A stretch of 64,000 bases of DNA from Gymnogyps californianus (GCF_018139145.2 NC_059476.1:13261001-13325000); one strand, 5' to 3'. Numbered from the stretch's first letter, positions 51,236-61,823 are shown. Notes: generated from the sequence alone by a model not told the origin. A program made the numbers and translations.

Positions 51236-51560
51236 GCTGCTAAACAGAACTTCTTGTTTGTTTGTTTTAACATAATTATGGTCATGACAAACTCTTTATT
51301 GTTTGATTATTTTTTGGTCGAACTATCCACAGAATTAGGATTGCTAAATTTTAATTTTGCAGCAGCTTATAGCTGAATGAAAATTTTAATTGGCTGCTTG
51401 GTGTTTTAAAGCAATAGATTAATCTTTTTGAATCATCCTAACTGGTAGGTTTTAGTGATCCAAGTAATTTACTTAGTTTATTTCTCTGTGTTTGAAGGAA
51501 AAGTCCATGTAAATGCCATTATGTGAAATTTCCATGTAGCACAATAACTGCAGGCAAACT
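51236..51560. promoter_or_regulatory. AT-rich segment with repeated AAATTTTAATT motif (candidate only)
   Basis: AAATTTTAATT occurs at 51346-51356 and again at 51381-51391, flanking the spaced dyad CAGCT-TAT-AGCTG (51363-51375), which resembles E-box halves. Homeodomain-type cores TTAAT and TTAATC follow. This ordered arrangement could be an enhancer core, but one sequence cannot show it. Confidence 0.15.
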
Positions 51561-52160
51561 TAGGCCTTCAGAAAATGATCTTCTAGAAGATTTGGGATCA
51601 CAACAGAATGCTTTTTAAAAGTCTGTATTTCTTTCCTCTTCAATAAAATTGACTTTAACTTAAAGCACAATATTCAAAACATTACAAGTTGACTATTGAA
51701 CACAACAGGAATTTCTATCTGAAGAAAGAACAACATAGAAACCGAGGTCAGAATTTAGTCCGCTCTGAAGTCCTCTCTTTCTTGTGCCCATTTTACCAGG
51801 GACACTGTGCATGTACAGCAATGAGCAATGGCACCGCTGCTTTCGCAGAGTGCAACCCATCGCATTCTGGCTGCACAGCACAGACCCCCACAGCCCCCAG
51901 GCTTAGCCTGGTTGAAAGACTAAGCTAACATCAGCGAAGCATTACCAACCCTATAACATGGGCACCCCAAGTGTGTAACCAACAATGCTTGCTGTAATTA
52001 TGAGTAGCCATTGTGGGAATTGTACTCTGCCTCTGTATTTCTCACTACCCCTCCCAGTCGCAAAGGCGATGAAAAGCTCATGAACTCAAATGTCAGGAAT
52101 GCTTAGCTGATTATTTTATTGGCAATGTACTGTAATTACCTCTCCTCTCTCTCTCCTTAG
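51561..52160. other. Non-coding stretch ending in a strong splice-acceptor-like tract
   Basis: A GC-richer patch at 51.78-51.91 kb gives short frames on both strands. The right end reads ctctcctctctctctccttag, ending at 52160, an excellent pyrimidine tract with AG. Confidence 0.55.
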
Positions 52161-53413
52161 GTCTGTGGTGTAAGAGCTTTCAGAGTGCATTGCTGAACCC
52201 TTGGAAAAAGAGGAGTCACGATGGATGGCTTTTCTCCTGATGCAGGCAACAGAGAAAGAAATCACATATGACAAATGCTGATTTGGCTAAGCATGAATCC
52301 TTTATTACATAAATCAACTTCATGTTGTTTATGCAGTCAGTATAAAAATTCACTTACAGATTTTATTTGACTGCACATTTTATTCTGCTTAGTGAATACA
52401 ATCTGCCTGACCTTACATGTACTCTGCAAGTGTGGGCCAGGGAGTGGTCTTGTTAACAGGACAAAAGAACATCTTTCTCCCTTCACTCCTTGAAAATATA
52501 CTCACTAGATCATCCCCATCACTTGTGGGTTTCATTATTGCTGGGGAGGATATATTAACTGCTGTTACATCTCTGCATCCCACCTAAGGAACCAGTTTTC
52601 CAGATCTCATAACGCCAGAATTTTAAAAACTGTCAGAATCAAAACACAGATTTCCAAAGCTAAAAAATTTATTCATGAAGTTCCCATTAATTTAAATGGC
52701 TAATCTATTCCAAATACTAAAATCTAAACTTTTTAAATTGCATCCCAGTCCTGGAGCTGAATTGTACAGCAAGTAACAGATTTCAATTATTTTCTCGGTA
52801 ATGTTTAGCTTTCCTTTTAAGTGAGTATTTAAAAATGTTTTTCATCTTTCAAAACAAGATGCTCAGGAAATTTGTTTTCTTTGCTACACTGAAAAGCAGC
52901 ATTCACGTGACAACTTTATTTCTGAGTTTTCTGCACTACTTCAAGTCTCAGCTATCATCGAGGTAAGTGATAAACAGAGCCCACAAAAAGAAAAAAAATC
53001 AAAACACAGCCCTTGGCAGGTAGAAGTGAGTGAAGAAACAGTTCTCAAATTATCTCAGAGCAGATTTTCAGAATGCCCAGCAGCCATCAGCTTCCAGCAT
53101 TTGCAAATGCAACATCTGGTCACCTATTTCCAGGCCTAATTGGGAGTCACTTAGGGTACTGAGATCTGGATATAAAGACCTTCTTGAAGTTTGGTCTGTA
53201 TTTCTGCTTAAAAACAGCTATGTTGGCTTGCAAAGTCAGTATCTGCATATTGTTGAGTATGTGGAATGCTACTGTCTTTCCAGTTCATCTTGCAGAGTCC
53301 TAGAGACAAATCATATGTGAATTTTAAGACTGTGCTTTCTGCCAGTGTTTACGAGGCAGGAGGCTGTCACTGCAGTTTATACTGCATCTAATCAATGCTC
53401 AGGGAAGAATAAA
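52161..53413 (+). other. Possible terminal exon (acceptor, short open frame, AATAAA)
   Basis: After the acceptor at 52160, one frame is open from two leading bases for 25 codons, including CKSFQSALLNPWKKRSHDGW, to a TGA at about 52238. No good donor follows closely, and an AATAAA lies at 53408-53413 with GT-rich sequence after it, so a terminal exon is conceivable. An alternative is an exon ending at the donor GAG then gtaagtga at 52975. The E-box CACGTG occurs at 52904-52909. The product is unrecognised and the extent is a guess. Confidence 0.2.
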
Positions 53414-54138
53414 GTGGTTAGTTTGCTATTAAAAAGACATGGGTGGCTAGATAACTTTGATCTTGGAGTCTGCTTAGCCCGGGCAAGGAATGTCATTAAA
53501 AGTATCCTGCTTTGGAATTTCAAACTATATTTTTTAAAAAGTGACTGCGATATCCCTCTTCTTCTCCCTGCCTGATCAGAAAAGCAAGAATCAGCAGTGT
53601 CAAGCACTGGAGATAAGAGAGCATGGTTTCCTAGCAAAGCTTGCAGCTATGGAAGCAAAAGTTTGTGGGATAGCTTCATTTAAACAAGTTTCAAACCACT
53701 TGTGTAATGCAAATGCACAACACCACAGTAGGCAATGCTAAATATAGATTGACCCTTCTTCCCTAAAAAAACCCCGAAACCAAACTGCTGCATTTTTTCC
53801 TACAAGCAGGTATGAGGGAACTGCTGGAGTAAACACAGCTCATCACAGTCTTACTGACTTCATTTGTGCAATGGCTTTTGATCCAAAGCAGCCATGTCTG
53901 GCCTTACGACAGCACTCATCGGTCGAGTCGTGGAATTATGCATGCAGTCAAGCCAAGGTGAGGCACAGGCAGACCAGAACAAGCATTTTCTGTCTAAGCT
54001 TCAGAGCACTCTTGCATGTTGTCAAGCCTATTCAGCAAGAACTCCTCTGATCTCCCCATACCTGAGCAAAATCTGCCTTTTGATCACATACAACTGACCC
54101 AGTTTTCCAGGTGGCCTCAATAAAGCATGGGAGATATT
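53414..54138. other. Non-coding stretch with a tight CpG cluster
   Basis: Four CpGs fall within 24 bp (53907-53930), just after an ATG in good context (GCAGCCATGT, ATG at 53894) and before a donor-like AAG then gtgaggca at about 53956. The 20 codons between read MSGLTTALIGRVVELCMQSS. A first coding exon is conceivable, but there is no promoter evidence and the family is unknown. Confidence 0.3.
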
Positions 54139-54156
54139 GGGGAGAGGGAGGGAGGG
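54139..54156 (+). other. Strong G-quadruplex motif
   Basis: GGGG-AGA-GGG-A-GGG-A-GGG, four G runs with loops of 3, 1 and 1 nt, continued by another A-GG. Short loops make this the best quadruplex candidate in the window. It may also behave as a GGGA microsatellite. Confidence 0.65.
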
Positions 54157-57100
54157 AGGAAAGGACCAGAGAGGGAACAAGTGGCTAATGCCAGAAGGTA
54201 ATTCCTTGTGACATGCTTTATATTTTGCTCTTCCCATCCTTCCTAACTACCTTCAGCTTCTACAACCAGAATTCAGTTAAGCCTTATGGAGCGGTTCTTC
54301 TTACTATTAACTTTATAGATTAAGATTTTCAAATGCCAAGCACAGGATATGAAAGTAATTGGTGCTCATAAAGGGACACATAGTCAAAAACTTGTATTGG
54401 TAGAATAAACTGCACTTTAAAGAGACATCAGTTCTTTTTGTGGAGAATAAGTTACATGGAATAGGTGTACAAGACACTATTCTTTTTAATCCCCAACCCC
54501 TAAACTTGCAATTGCATTTTTGTATTATATACAGACTCAAGGGGCATCCTGTTTTATAAGTAATCTATAAATCGTTTGACCTATGGGCAACTTCCTTTGG
54601 TCTCGTTGTACTGCAGTCAGCACAAAGTGCAGGTTCAGAGCTACAGCTCTTAAAAAGGCCATGACAAAATAACAAACCATTGAATGTCTTGCTTGAGAGT
54701 GTGTTAACAAGTCCGGTCAAGAATGAGACCAAGCATGCAATTATGAAAAATTTGTCAGGGCAGCTAAAAGCAAGAGTGGGTTTCAGCTAGCAGCTCTCAA
54801 ATTGGGTGACATGTGGACTCATCAGCACAGCAGCAGCCATCTGGCCACCCAGCAACTGGCTGGACACTGCCACAGCCCAACAGTCTTTGACATGCAACTC
54901 TGTGCACATCCCACATCACCATGGCCCCACTCTGGCAGTAACAGGTAACCCATCCCTGCAGAAATAGCAGCTAGCAAATCTACAAAGTAATAAGCAGTCA
55001 CGAATATTTCCTTTGACTAATCCTGCGATATGATAGCAGCAGTTGCTGATCTGAGTGTAATGTGGCAGTACACATCTGCACCCATGAGCAGAACAGGAGG
55101 CTGACATGTCAGAGTTATGCAGCAAACATCAGAATAACTAAAGAGACACAGCTCATCGCTGCATAGATCATTGTTTGGAAACAAAAATCAGTTTTCTCTG
55201 TTTAGTCTATGCTATTTTCTAAGCTAAGTGCCAATGACAAGTGAATTAAACATCAAAGTAATGAAGTAGCCACGAATAATGTTAAATGAGGTCCAAGTTC
55301 AGCAAGGTCCTATAGCCAACTGCATCACGATTGGGCGTGCAGTTCCTGAAAGAAGTATTAACAAATATTGTGGGCTTTTTTCAAAGAAGCTTTTTCTATT
55401 GTAGTGGTGTGACCATGTTTCCACAACATTTTATCACTTCAGTCTTTAGTAGGTTGCTAGCACTTCCACTTTTTCTGAGGGATTCAATACACAATTGCAC
55501 CTTAGCCTCAAATGCAGAATTGTATCTATAAGTCAATACAGGCTGTTATATTCTTCTGATATGAGCTGGGAAGGTGTCAAGGCCTGGCTAGGGTTTTACC
55601 CTTTCACACATATGGACGCGAGGGACAGATTTTTCCTGGCACTGAGAAAGCCTGAGTGGGAGAACCAGTAGTGGCATAAAAGAAGCTAACACAGCTCCAG
55701 AGGATCAGTCAAAGCAGCAAGCATACTGCATGCAGCAAGCAACATTTAAAAGGCTTTTGAGAAAATAGCTGCAGTTTCAGCTACCACATCAACTGAATGG
55801 CCCCCCCACAGCCCTAAAACACATGAAATAAAATACTTTTCTTACAGTGTGCCAGGAAAAGAACTGAAACAACTACCAGAATAAGGTTGCATCTTCCTTA
55901 GCAATTTATTGTGTAGTGTCAGTGCTTTTCTGATGCAAAGTTCCTTGGTATCTACTTTTGAAGTGCTTTAGATTGTGCTTTACAGCTCCCCCAGCTGGAC
56001 CTTCCCCAGAGAAACCCATGTGGAAGCCACACACCAGCAAACCTACCAGTCAGGCAAAGATCATGAATGCAATATCCCAAAGCCTAGTTTGTAAAATCAA
56101 ACTTTGAAATAAGATTACCAGTCTAGCCCTAGGTGACACAAATGATGTCACAAGTGGTGTCACTGGGTATGACAGGTCCTTGAACTGTACTGCTTCGCTC
56201 TACAATACCTCTTGTTGTGCTAAACTGTTTGCTATTGCAGATACACCCTGGGGATCCTACAGGAAAATATTTCACAGCAATTATTTGATGCTGCAGAAAT
56301 TACTCCTGATGGCTAGTCTCAGAGCTGTATCTCCAGTGCATCCCTCTGGCACTTGCCCTGCTATTCTGATCCCCTGCATTAACATTTCTGTTAAGCCTTC
56401 TACTGTTTCACTTACGTTTCTGGGAAAGAGCTTCCGACTTTGTCTGTCAAGCTAGACAGTAAAGATTTGCATTCTAGGATGTTAAAAATGCAATGTAACT
56501 GTAGACATGGAGATCTACATTATATACCAGAGCCTTGTTCTTCCACCAAGTGACCCCAGCAATCTCTGCATTCTGGCACTGCTGCTCAGAAAAATGGATC
56601 TTAGGGACAAAAGTCTGAATCCAAGAGTTTCTCAGGAAAGTCATGATTTTGCTTCAGATTAGGGCAGATGGAGTGATAAAATACATCTCTCCAGTCAGTC
56701 TCTTTGATAACCTTGTTTTTTATCCTCAGAATAAAGTCGGAAATTTTTGTGGGGTTTTGTTTTTGCTTCCCCCCCGCCCCAGTCTAAAAACAAACCAGAT
56801 TTCCAAAGATAAACTGATTCTTTTCTATGGCCTAAAAAGACTAAAATTTCATTTCCCCACCCACAATAGACTCTGCACATCATATCTCAATACCTGCAGC
56901 TAGATTTTCAAAGAAAGCGGAATATATATCATGTTAAACTTTTAAAGAAAGCTCTTAAGTTTAGAGCTTATATAATAATGGGTTTATTCTAAAAACAGAT
57001 ATTGAAGACAACAGCCAAATCGTATGTCCTTATTTTAGCAGAAGAAAGTGGATGAGAAAAGAAGAACTAGATCCTTCACAAAGAGAACGGAGAAAAAGCT

Positions 57101-57394
57101 GATTTGAGAAAGCTCTGGAGGTCCTGTTTTTTTGCTTACTGGGAGGGGGAGTTTGGGACACATCAACCCTTCCCTTTCATTGTACTTCCAGGAAGAGTAG
57201 CTCAGCCCCTCCATTCACGCTACAGCTCATTCACCTTTGTTCCTGTCTGCAAATTAATATATTTACACATAATTATTGTTCCATCAAAGTCATCAGGTAC
57301 TACTGCTAACTGTGAATTCAGTCACATATCCAAAAAGGAAACAGGCCAAGTATTTATATACCTATGTTTCTGCAGCACCTGTGACTCTTAATTA
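54157..57394. other. Non-coding stretch, no gene seen
   Basis: Frames are below 100 codons and without motif, including 56180-56455 (91 codons) on the + strand. A C7 run followed by gcccc lies at about 56.77 kb. No mobile element was recognised until 57.4 kb. Confidence 0.6.
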
Positions 57395-57570
57395 AAGACT
57401 AGACCCCCTTGCACTAGCTGGTGCAAACACCAAAAAACAGAGTGGGTTCTTGTCCCCAAGGGTTTGCAATCCAAATGTCATAGAAGAGACAGCAGGTGGG
57501 AAATACAGTGGGAAGTATGAGCATCACAGAAAGGTCTTACTTAAGCCACGGAAAGCAATTCTGCGTAAAC
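57395..57570 (-). mobile_element. Fossil MIR-like SINE, reverse orientation, partial
   Basis: Read on the + strand, CTTGTCCCCAAGGGTTTGCA, then AATCCAAATG, then AGAGACAGCAGGTGGGAAAT resemble the reverse complement of the same old SINE described at 13991-14252 (usual form near CCCTGCCCCAAAGAGCTTAC, then AATCTAAATAGACAAGACAG). Weaker similarity (CACAGAAAGGTC near 57.53 kb) continues towards the core. Opposite in orientation to the 14-kb copy. The left boundary is uncertain, and the element is inactive. Confidence 0.55.
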
Positions 57571-57851
57571 ATTGTCTGAACAGCATGTAGTTTCTGGTGA
57601 AAAGATTAGATTGCTCCTTCCCAAGAGTCTAGGAAGTGGCTCTTTCCTGCAGAAGACCATTGTTCACCTTTACTGAGGGTAACCACCTAGAATTTTGATA
57701 ATGGAAAGGTGGTATAGATACAGGTAGTAATAAACTACTACAGAAATACCTTTCTTCAAGGCTAGAAATGACTGCCACCACTTATAAATTGGCAGGTTCT
57801 TGTCATCACATGAGGCTTCCCTTCTCACCTTGCACCCCATCATCCTGCTGT
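57571..57851. other. Non-coding spacer before the first LTR
   Basis: No gene or element recognised. It ends at the 5-bp target duplication of the LTR. Confidence 0.6.
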
Positions 57852-57856
57852 TCCAT
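57852..57856. repeat. Target-site duplication, left copy (TCCAT)
   Basis: Directly before the LTR end. The right copy at 58419-58423 reads TCCCT, one mismatch in five. Confidence 0.65.
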
Positions 57857-58418
57857 TGTCGTGGTTTAACTCCAGCCAGCAACTAAGCACCACGCAGCGG
57901 CTCCCTCACTCCCCCTCTGGTGGGATGGGGGGAGAGAATCAGAAGAGTAAAAGTGCGAAGTTGAGATAAAGACAGTTTAACAAGCAAAGCAAAACAAGGA
58001 ATTCATTGACCACTTCCCATCAGCAGGCAGGTGTTCAGCCATCTCCAGGATAGCAGGGCTCCATCATGCGTAACGGTTACTTGGGAAGGCAAACACCATC
58101 ACTCCAAACAGCCCCTCCTTCCTTCTTCTTCCCCCCAGCTTTATATGCTGAGTGTGACATCATATGGTATGGAATATCCCTTTGGTCAGTTGGGGTCAGC
58201 TGTCCCAGCTGTGTCCCTCCCAACTTCTTGTGCACCCCCAGCCTACTCGCTGGTGGGGTGGTGTGAGAAGCAGAAAAGGCCTTGACTCTGTGTAAGCGCT
58301 GCTCAGCAGTAACAAAAACATCCCTGTATTATCAACACTGTTTTCATGACAAATCCAAAACAGCCCCATACTAGCTACTGTGAAGAACATTAACTCTGTC
58401 CCACCCAAAACCAGCACA
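57857..58418 (-). mobile_element. Solo LTR of an avian endogenous retrovirus (full length, 562 bp)
   Basis: The element begins TGTCGTGGTTTAACTCCAGC and ends AACCAGCACA on the + strand, so it has TG...CA ends. From memory it matches an abundant bird LTR family whose sense strand starts TGTCCTGGTTTC; sense is therefore the - strand. Read in that direction: U3 from 58418, a TATA box (CATATAAAG) at about 58140, the R region, a degraded polyadenylation signal (GTTAAA instead of ATTAAA) at 57976-57981, then U5 to 57857. The flanks TCCAT and TCCCT are a 5-bp duplication with one change, as in ERVL-type integration. No gag, pol or env sequence adjoins, so it is a solo LTR left by recombination. Overlapping short open frames are by-products. 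Confidence 0.92.
58140..58146 (-). promoter_or_regulatory. LTR TATA box
   Basis: On the - strand the sequence reads ATATAAA, within CATATAAAGC, followed at once by a GCTGGGGGG stretch, the usual arrangement at the U3/R border of this LTR family. Whether it still drives transcription is unknown. Confidence 0.6.
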
Positions 58419-58423
58419 TCCCT
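58419..58423. repeat. Target-site duplication, right copy (TCCCT)
   Basis: Directly after the LTR. It matches the left copy TCCAT at four of five positions. Confidence 0.65.
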
Positions 58424-59705
58424 CCAAGCTCCGTCCCTGTCATGAGGCTAAGCAGGTAGTTAGCAAGGGAGGTTTAGGTTCAGGATAGCTCGTTAAGTCA
58501 AGGCGGAAATTACACTAGCTTGCATGACAGCATAAAGGAGCATTTTAGGGTTTGTCGATTCTTGCATTGTAAGAGGTATTGATCATGGGTTGTGGAACAG
58601 GAAATCATGCTTCAAGTGCAATGGGTGTAATATCCTGGAGAAAATATGGGGATTGTGTATTAAAGCTATTTTCTTGTAGCCTTTTCTTGTTACCTTTTAA
58701 CTCTTCTGCAGCATCAATTGCTATGCTAGGAATACAGGGAACTTTGTTTCTTGAGAATTTGCCTTTTTCCTTTTAACTCTTCTTCCCAATTATTTTGTAT
58801 GCTTGCCTGCTGAAAACATTGTTAAAGGTGAATTTACAGGGAGCCTGATCAAATCAGCCTTCCAAAAGATGCATCTTACCTGGCAAATATTTTCTTATTA
58901 CAATAGCATTAAGTAACCTTTTCCACACAGGAAAGAAAGGCTCCCCTTTCAGGCTGAGTTGAGGCAAGCATACCCACATCTTACACAGTTGACCTGCATG
59001 TACAATGTCTGGGCACAACTAGCTATTTTAAAGAAAAAAAATAGTCCAGTCAACATGCTGCTGCACATGAACTTTTCTTCCTGCTTAAAATGCAGCACCC
59101 CAAAACATGCTTTGGGTGCAGCATTCACCAGGCACCTGTGAGCTAGTCCTCAGAGAGAAACATATTGTTTCCTACATTGTATAGACAGGAAAGTTAAGGT
59201 AAAAAGTGTGTAAGTGAGAAAGTGAAGAACCAAACACAACCTCTAGCTATAGCTTAGAGTAAGGCAACGAGAAATAACGCTCCTTAAGACTGCTTCCTCA
59301 ACATTCATTATAATAAAACTTCTTCTGAGGGGGAAATTATTCTAGCTTCTTTGAGCTATGACTGAGGATGTATAAGTGACATCACTGTGCTTTTCTTTTA
59401 TGGCCCTGATTCTTAAGATAATCCATCTATTTTCAAAGATTTAGCGGTACTGAACAGTATTGGTAAGACTGTTCATAAATCTCTGAAGTAAATCGAAACA
59501 CAAGCTTACAAAGAACAATAAGTGATCAAACAGTCCCCTGACATTGCATGAAACAACATATGTCCCTTTTCATGAATATTTCTTACCTATCTCCCCTACT
59601 TTAGAACCACAGTTCTCTAACAGACATAAATCTCTCTCCCAACCTAGATTTATGAGTAGCTATCTTGTACCTACCACACTTGCTCCTTTCCTCCCTCGGC
59701 TGTAG
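58424..59705. other. Non-coding stretch between the two LTRs, left part
   Basis: No retroviral coding remains are visible, which argues that the two LTRs do not bound one provirus. On the - strand a perfect donor-like CAG then gtaagatg lies at about 58.87 kb, with a fair acceptor 38 nt upstream and an open frame between; too short to call. The right end has the acceptor tract cttgctcctttcctccctcggctgtag. Confidence 0.6.
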
Positions 59706-59781
59706 CCAAGCACAAAAGGCCTTAGCCAGCAACACCTGAACCTTAGAGCCTCCCAGTTCCCATAATATCCTGGAACACAAG
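59706..59781 (+). other. Possible 76-nt non-coding exon
   Basis: A strong pyrimidine tract with AG ends at 59705. The donor GAACACAAG then gtaaggaa follows at 59782. All three frames contain a stop, the longest reaching TAA at about 59765, so a coding internal exon is excluded; a non-coding RNA exon remains possible. Confidence 0.18.
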
Positions 59782-60439
59782 GTAAGGAACCTATATAAGC
59801 CTCCTTTCTTAAGTGCTTTTCTATTTTTAGTGAGAAAGGCATGTTTAAAGAAAAGGTATATGTTATTTTGGAGTTAAGACTACAGCAAGTTTTGTAGGAT
59901 CTTTTAAAGTTTAACACTTTAGACAGGTGAGGTCTTACAGAAAACGCTGAAGGAAGTGAGCTAAGGGATGGTGCAAAGGAAAAGGACTAGTAGCTCTTTA
60001 GTTTAGCTGTAAGATGTTAAGAGAAGAACAGCTCAGAAAAGCTCAATCTTGATTTTAGGATACCAAATGATTTCATAAATAGATATCAACTTATTTTGAA
60101 AATCTCATATTTTAGACTAGAATCTACCTACATACTGGTTACTACTAGAAAGCTGTTTTACCTAGAGCAGGGTAATCTATAGCCTTATCCTTAGAGACTA
60201 CTGATGCTGCCTGTTCTCCTTAGCGGTAGTAATGTATTACTGCAAGAAAGGTGGTGATCCAGGTTTCTCACAGCTTCCTATATATAGAGAGTTGATATTT
60301 GTAGCAAGGTTGTAGCTGTATTTGTTTAAGAACTGGTATTTTATAGCTTAGAAAAAAGTCTCTATGTTTAGGGAATTGAAATGTTCATTACTGATTATTT
60401 CTACTGGTACTTCTTATCAGGTTTGTTCTCTTCTTGCAG
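59782..60439. other. Non-coding stretch, no gene seen
   Basis: AT-rich without recognised elements. It ends in the acceptor-like ggtttgttctcttcttgcag, with TACTGAT as a possible branch point at about 60.39 kb. Confidence 0.55.
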
Positions 60440-60643
60440 TTTCTTTTCACAAGAGGAGCCTCAGGGATCTTTGTCAGGAATATTGCTCCCTGTGGAGAGG
60501 TTAAGGACTGGTTCTTAAGCCCTAGCAAGTACATTTCTAGTACACGAGGCAAAATGCTTTCCAAAACCCTTTTACTCTTGCTAGTAGCTGGCTGCATTTG
60601 GCAGAACTTTGGGAATCTTCATTCTATTTCCTTTATTATTTAG
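60440..60643 (+). other. Possible terminal exon with 67-codon open frame
   Basis: Directly after a good acceptor (AG at 60438-60439) a frame runs open for 67 codons to a TAG at 60641-60643. It includes TRGASGIFVRNIAPCGEVKD and a hydrophobic run MLSKTLLLLLVAGCIW that could span a membrane. No clear donor lies inside, and no close AATAAA follows. I do not recognise the product; chance or an old mobile-element fragment are equally likely. Confidence 0.2.
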
Positions 60644-61528
60644 CTTCAAGGGTGTGAGGGGATATGCTGAAAGAGAGAGACTGGGTAATACCCATTTTGT
60701 AAATACATAGTCATACTCACTTCCTCTGTGTTTGAACCCGAGGGTTTCTGGGGCTTATCTTGTGTGTTTAGGTTTGGCAGATGTCCATATAATCAGATTC
60801 TCCATTTTCATGACTTCTTCACAGCCAAAATTTCATGTGGGAGGGAAACATAGTGAGACAAGTGACTGCAATCTCTATTACACATATGCCACTTGGCAGT
60901 GCCGGGTTGCTTATGACCAGATTATTTGGAGGAATAGGAGGGAAGACTGACAAACAAAAATCCACAGCCTAACATAATTGAGGTAAATGACTTTGTACAG
61001 ACAGCAGGATAAACTACACTTATATCTTGCTTAGCAATAATAGTCTAAGCATCCTCAGCAAGCACTCATTGGGGACAGGAATTCTCTATAGTCTGTAGTG
61101 GATTAGCCTGAAGGAATATAAAATACTGTACCTGCCTCCTACATGTGGTGTAAGGCTTAATAAATATTTGCAACACGGTTGAAGATTCTGGCAAGAAAGG
61201 GGCTGTTACAAATGTGAAGTGCTATTATCAATCTAATGTGCTAAAAATATTCATTTCTTTGCTGCTGATAAAGCATCTTGTTAATGAGCTATTTCACAAA
61301 TGTATAAATTAATTCAGTGTAAAATGATTTATTGCCATGCTTGCAATAAAGAAAATATACATGTTCCCAAAGAAACAAACTCTCACTCAAGGAGCAATCT
61401 TTGGCAAGGTTCATAAGTTCTGCTCTTACTTTAACAATTCTTTTTTATTTCTGCCACAGCAACTTGCCAAAATAGATAAGATACAGCCTGTATTTTTTTT
61501 TAAGTACTTTATTTCCGTGTGTATTGAC
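60644..61528. other. Non-coding stretch before the second LTR
   Basis: Frames of 60-72 codons without motif. No retroviral remnant or other element recognised. Confidence 0.6.
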
Positions 61529-61533
61529 TGAGG
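61529..61533. repeat. Target-site duplication, left copy (TGAGG)
   Basis: Directly before the LTR. The right copy at 61819-61823 is identical. Confidence 0.9.
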
Positions 61534-61818
61534 TGTCGTGGTTTAACCCCAGTCTGGGGTATGACATTCCATGGTATGGAATACCCCTTTGGCTAGTTCA
61601 GGTCAGCTGCCCTGGCTCTGCTCCCTCCCAGCTTCTTGCACACCTGCTTGCTGGCAGAGCATGGGAAACTGAAAGATCCTTGACTTAGGATAAGTGCTAC
61701 TTAGCAACAACTAAAACCTCAGAGTGTTATCAACATTGTTCTCACACTAAATCCAAAACACAGCACTGTACCAGCTACTAAAAAGAAAGTTAACTCTGTC
61801 CCAGCCGAAACCAGGACA
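61534..61818 (-). mobile_element. Internally deleted solo LTR of the same family (285 bp)
   Basis: It starts TGTCGTGGTTTAACCCCAG and ends CCGAAACCAGGACA on the + strand, with a perfect TGAGG duplication on both sides. Its U3 part aligns along its whole length with the LTR at 57857-58418 (for example CATGGTATGGAATA against CATATGGTATGGAATA, and ATCAACATTGTT against ATCAACACTGTT). The part matching about 57877-58146 of the larger copy is missing: TATA box, R region, polyadenylation site and most of U5. The join lies in ACCCCAGTCTGGGGT. The ends and duplication are intact, so the loss was internal. It cannot act as a normal retroviral promoter. Confidence 0.92.
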
Positions 61819-61823
61819 TGAGG
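61819..61823. repeat. Target-site duplication, right copy (TGAGG)
   Basis: Identical to the left copy at 61529-61533. The 5-bp length fits ERVL-type integrases. Confidence 0.9.

Noticed and set aside
58031..58417. Overlapping open frames inside the first LTR
   Set aside because: They are by-products of the LTR sequence; LTRs of this kind do not encode proteins.
57857..61818. A single 4-kb provirus bounded by the two LTRs
   Set aside because: Each LTR has its own, different 5-bp duplication and no retroviral coding sequence lies between them.
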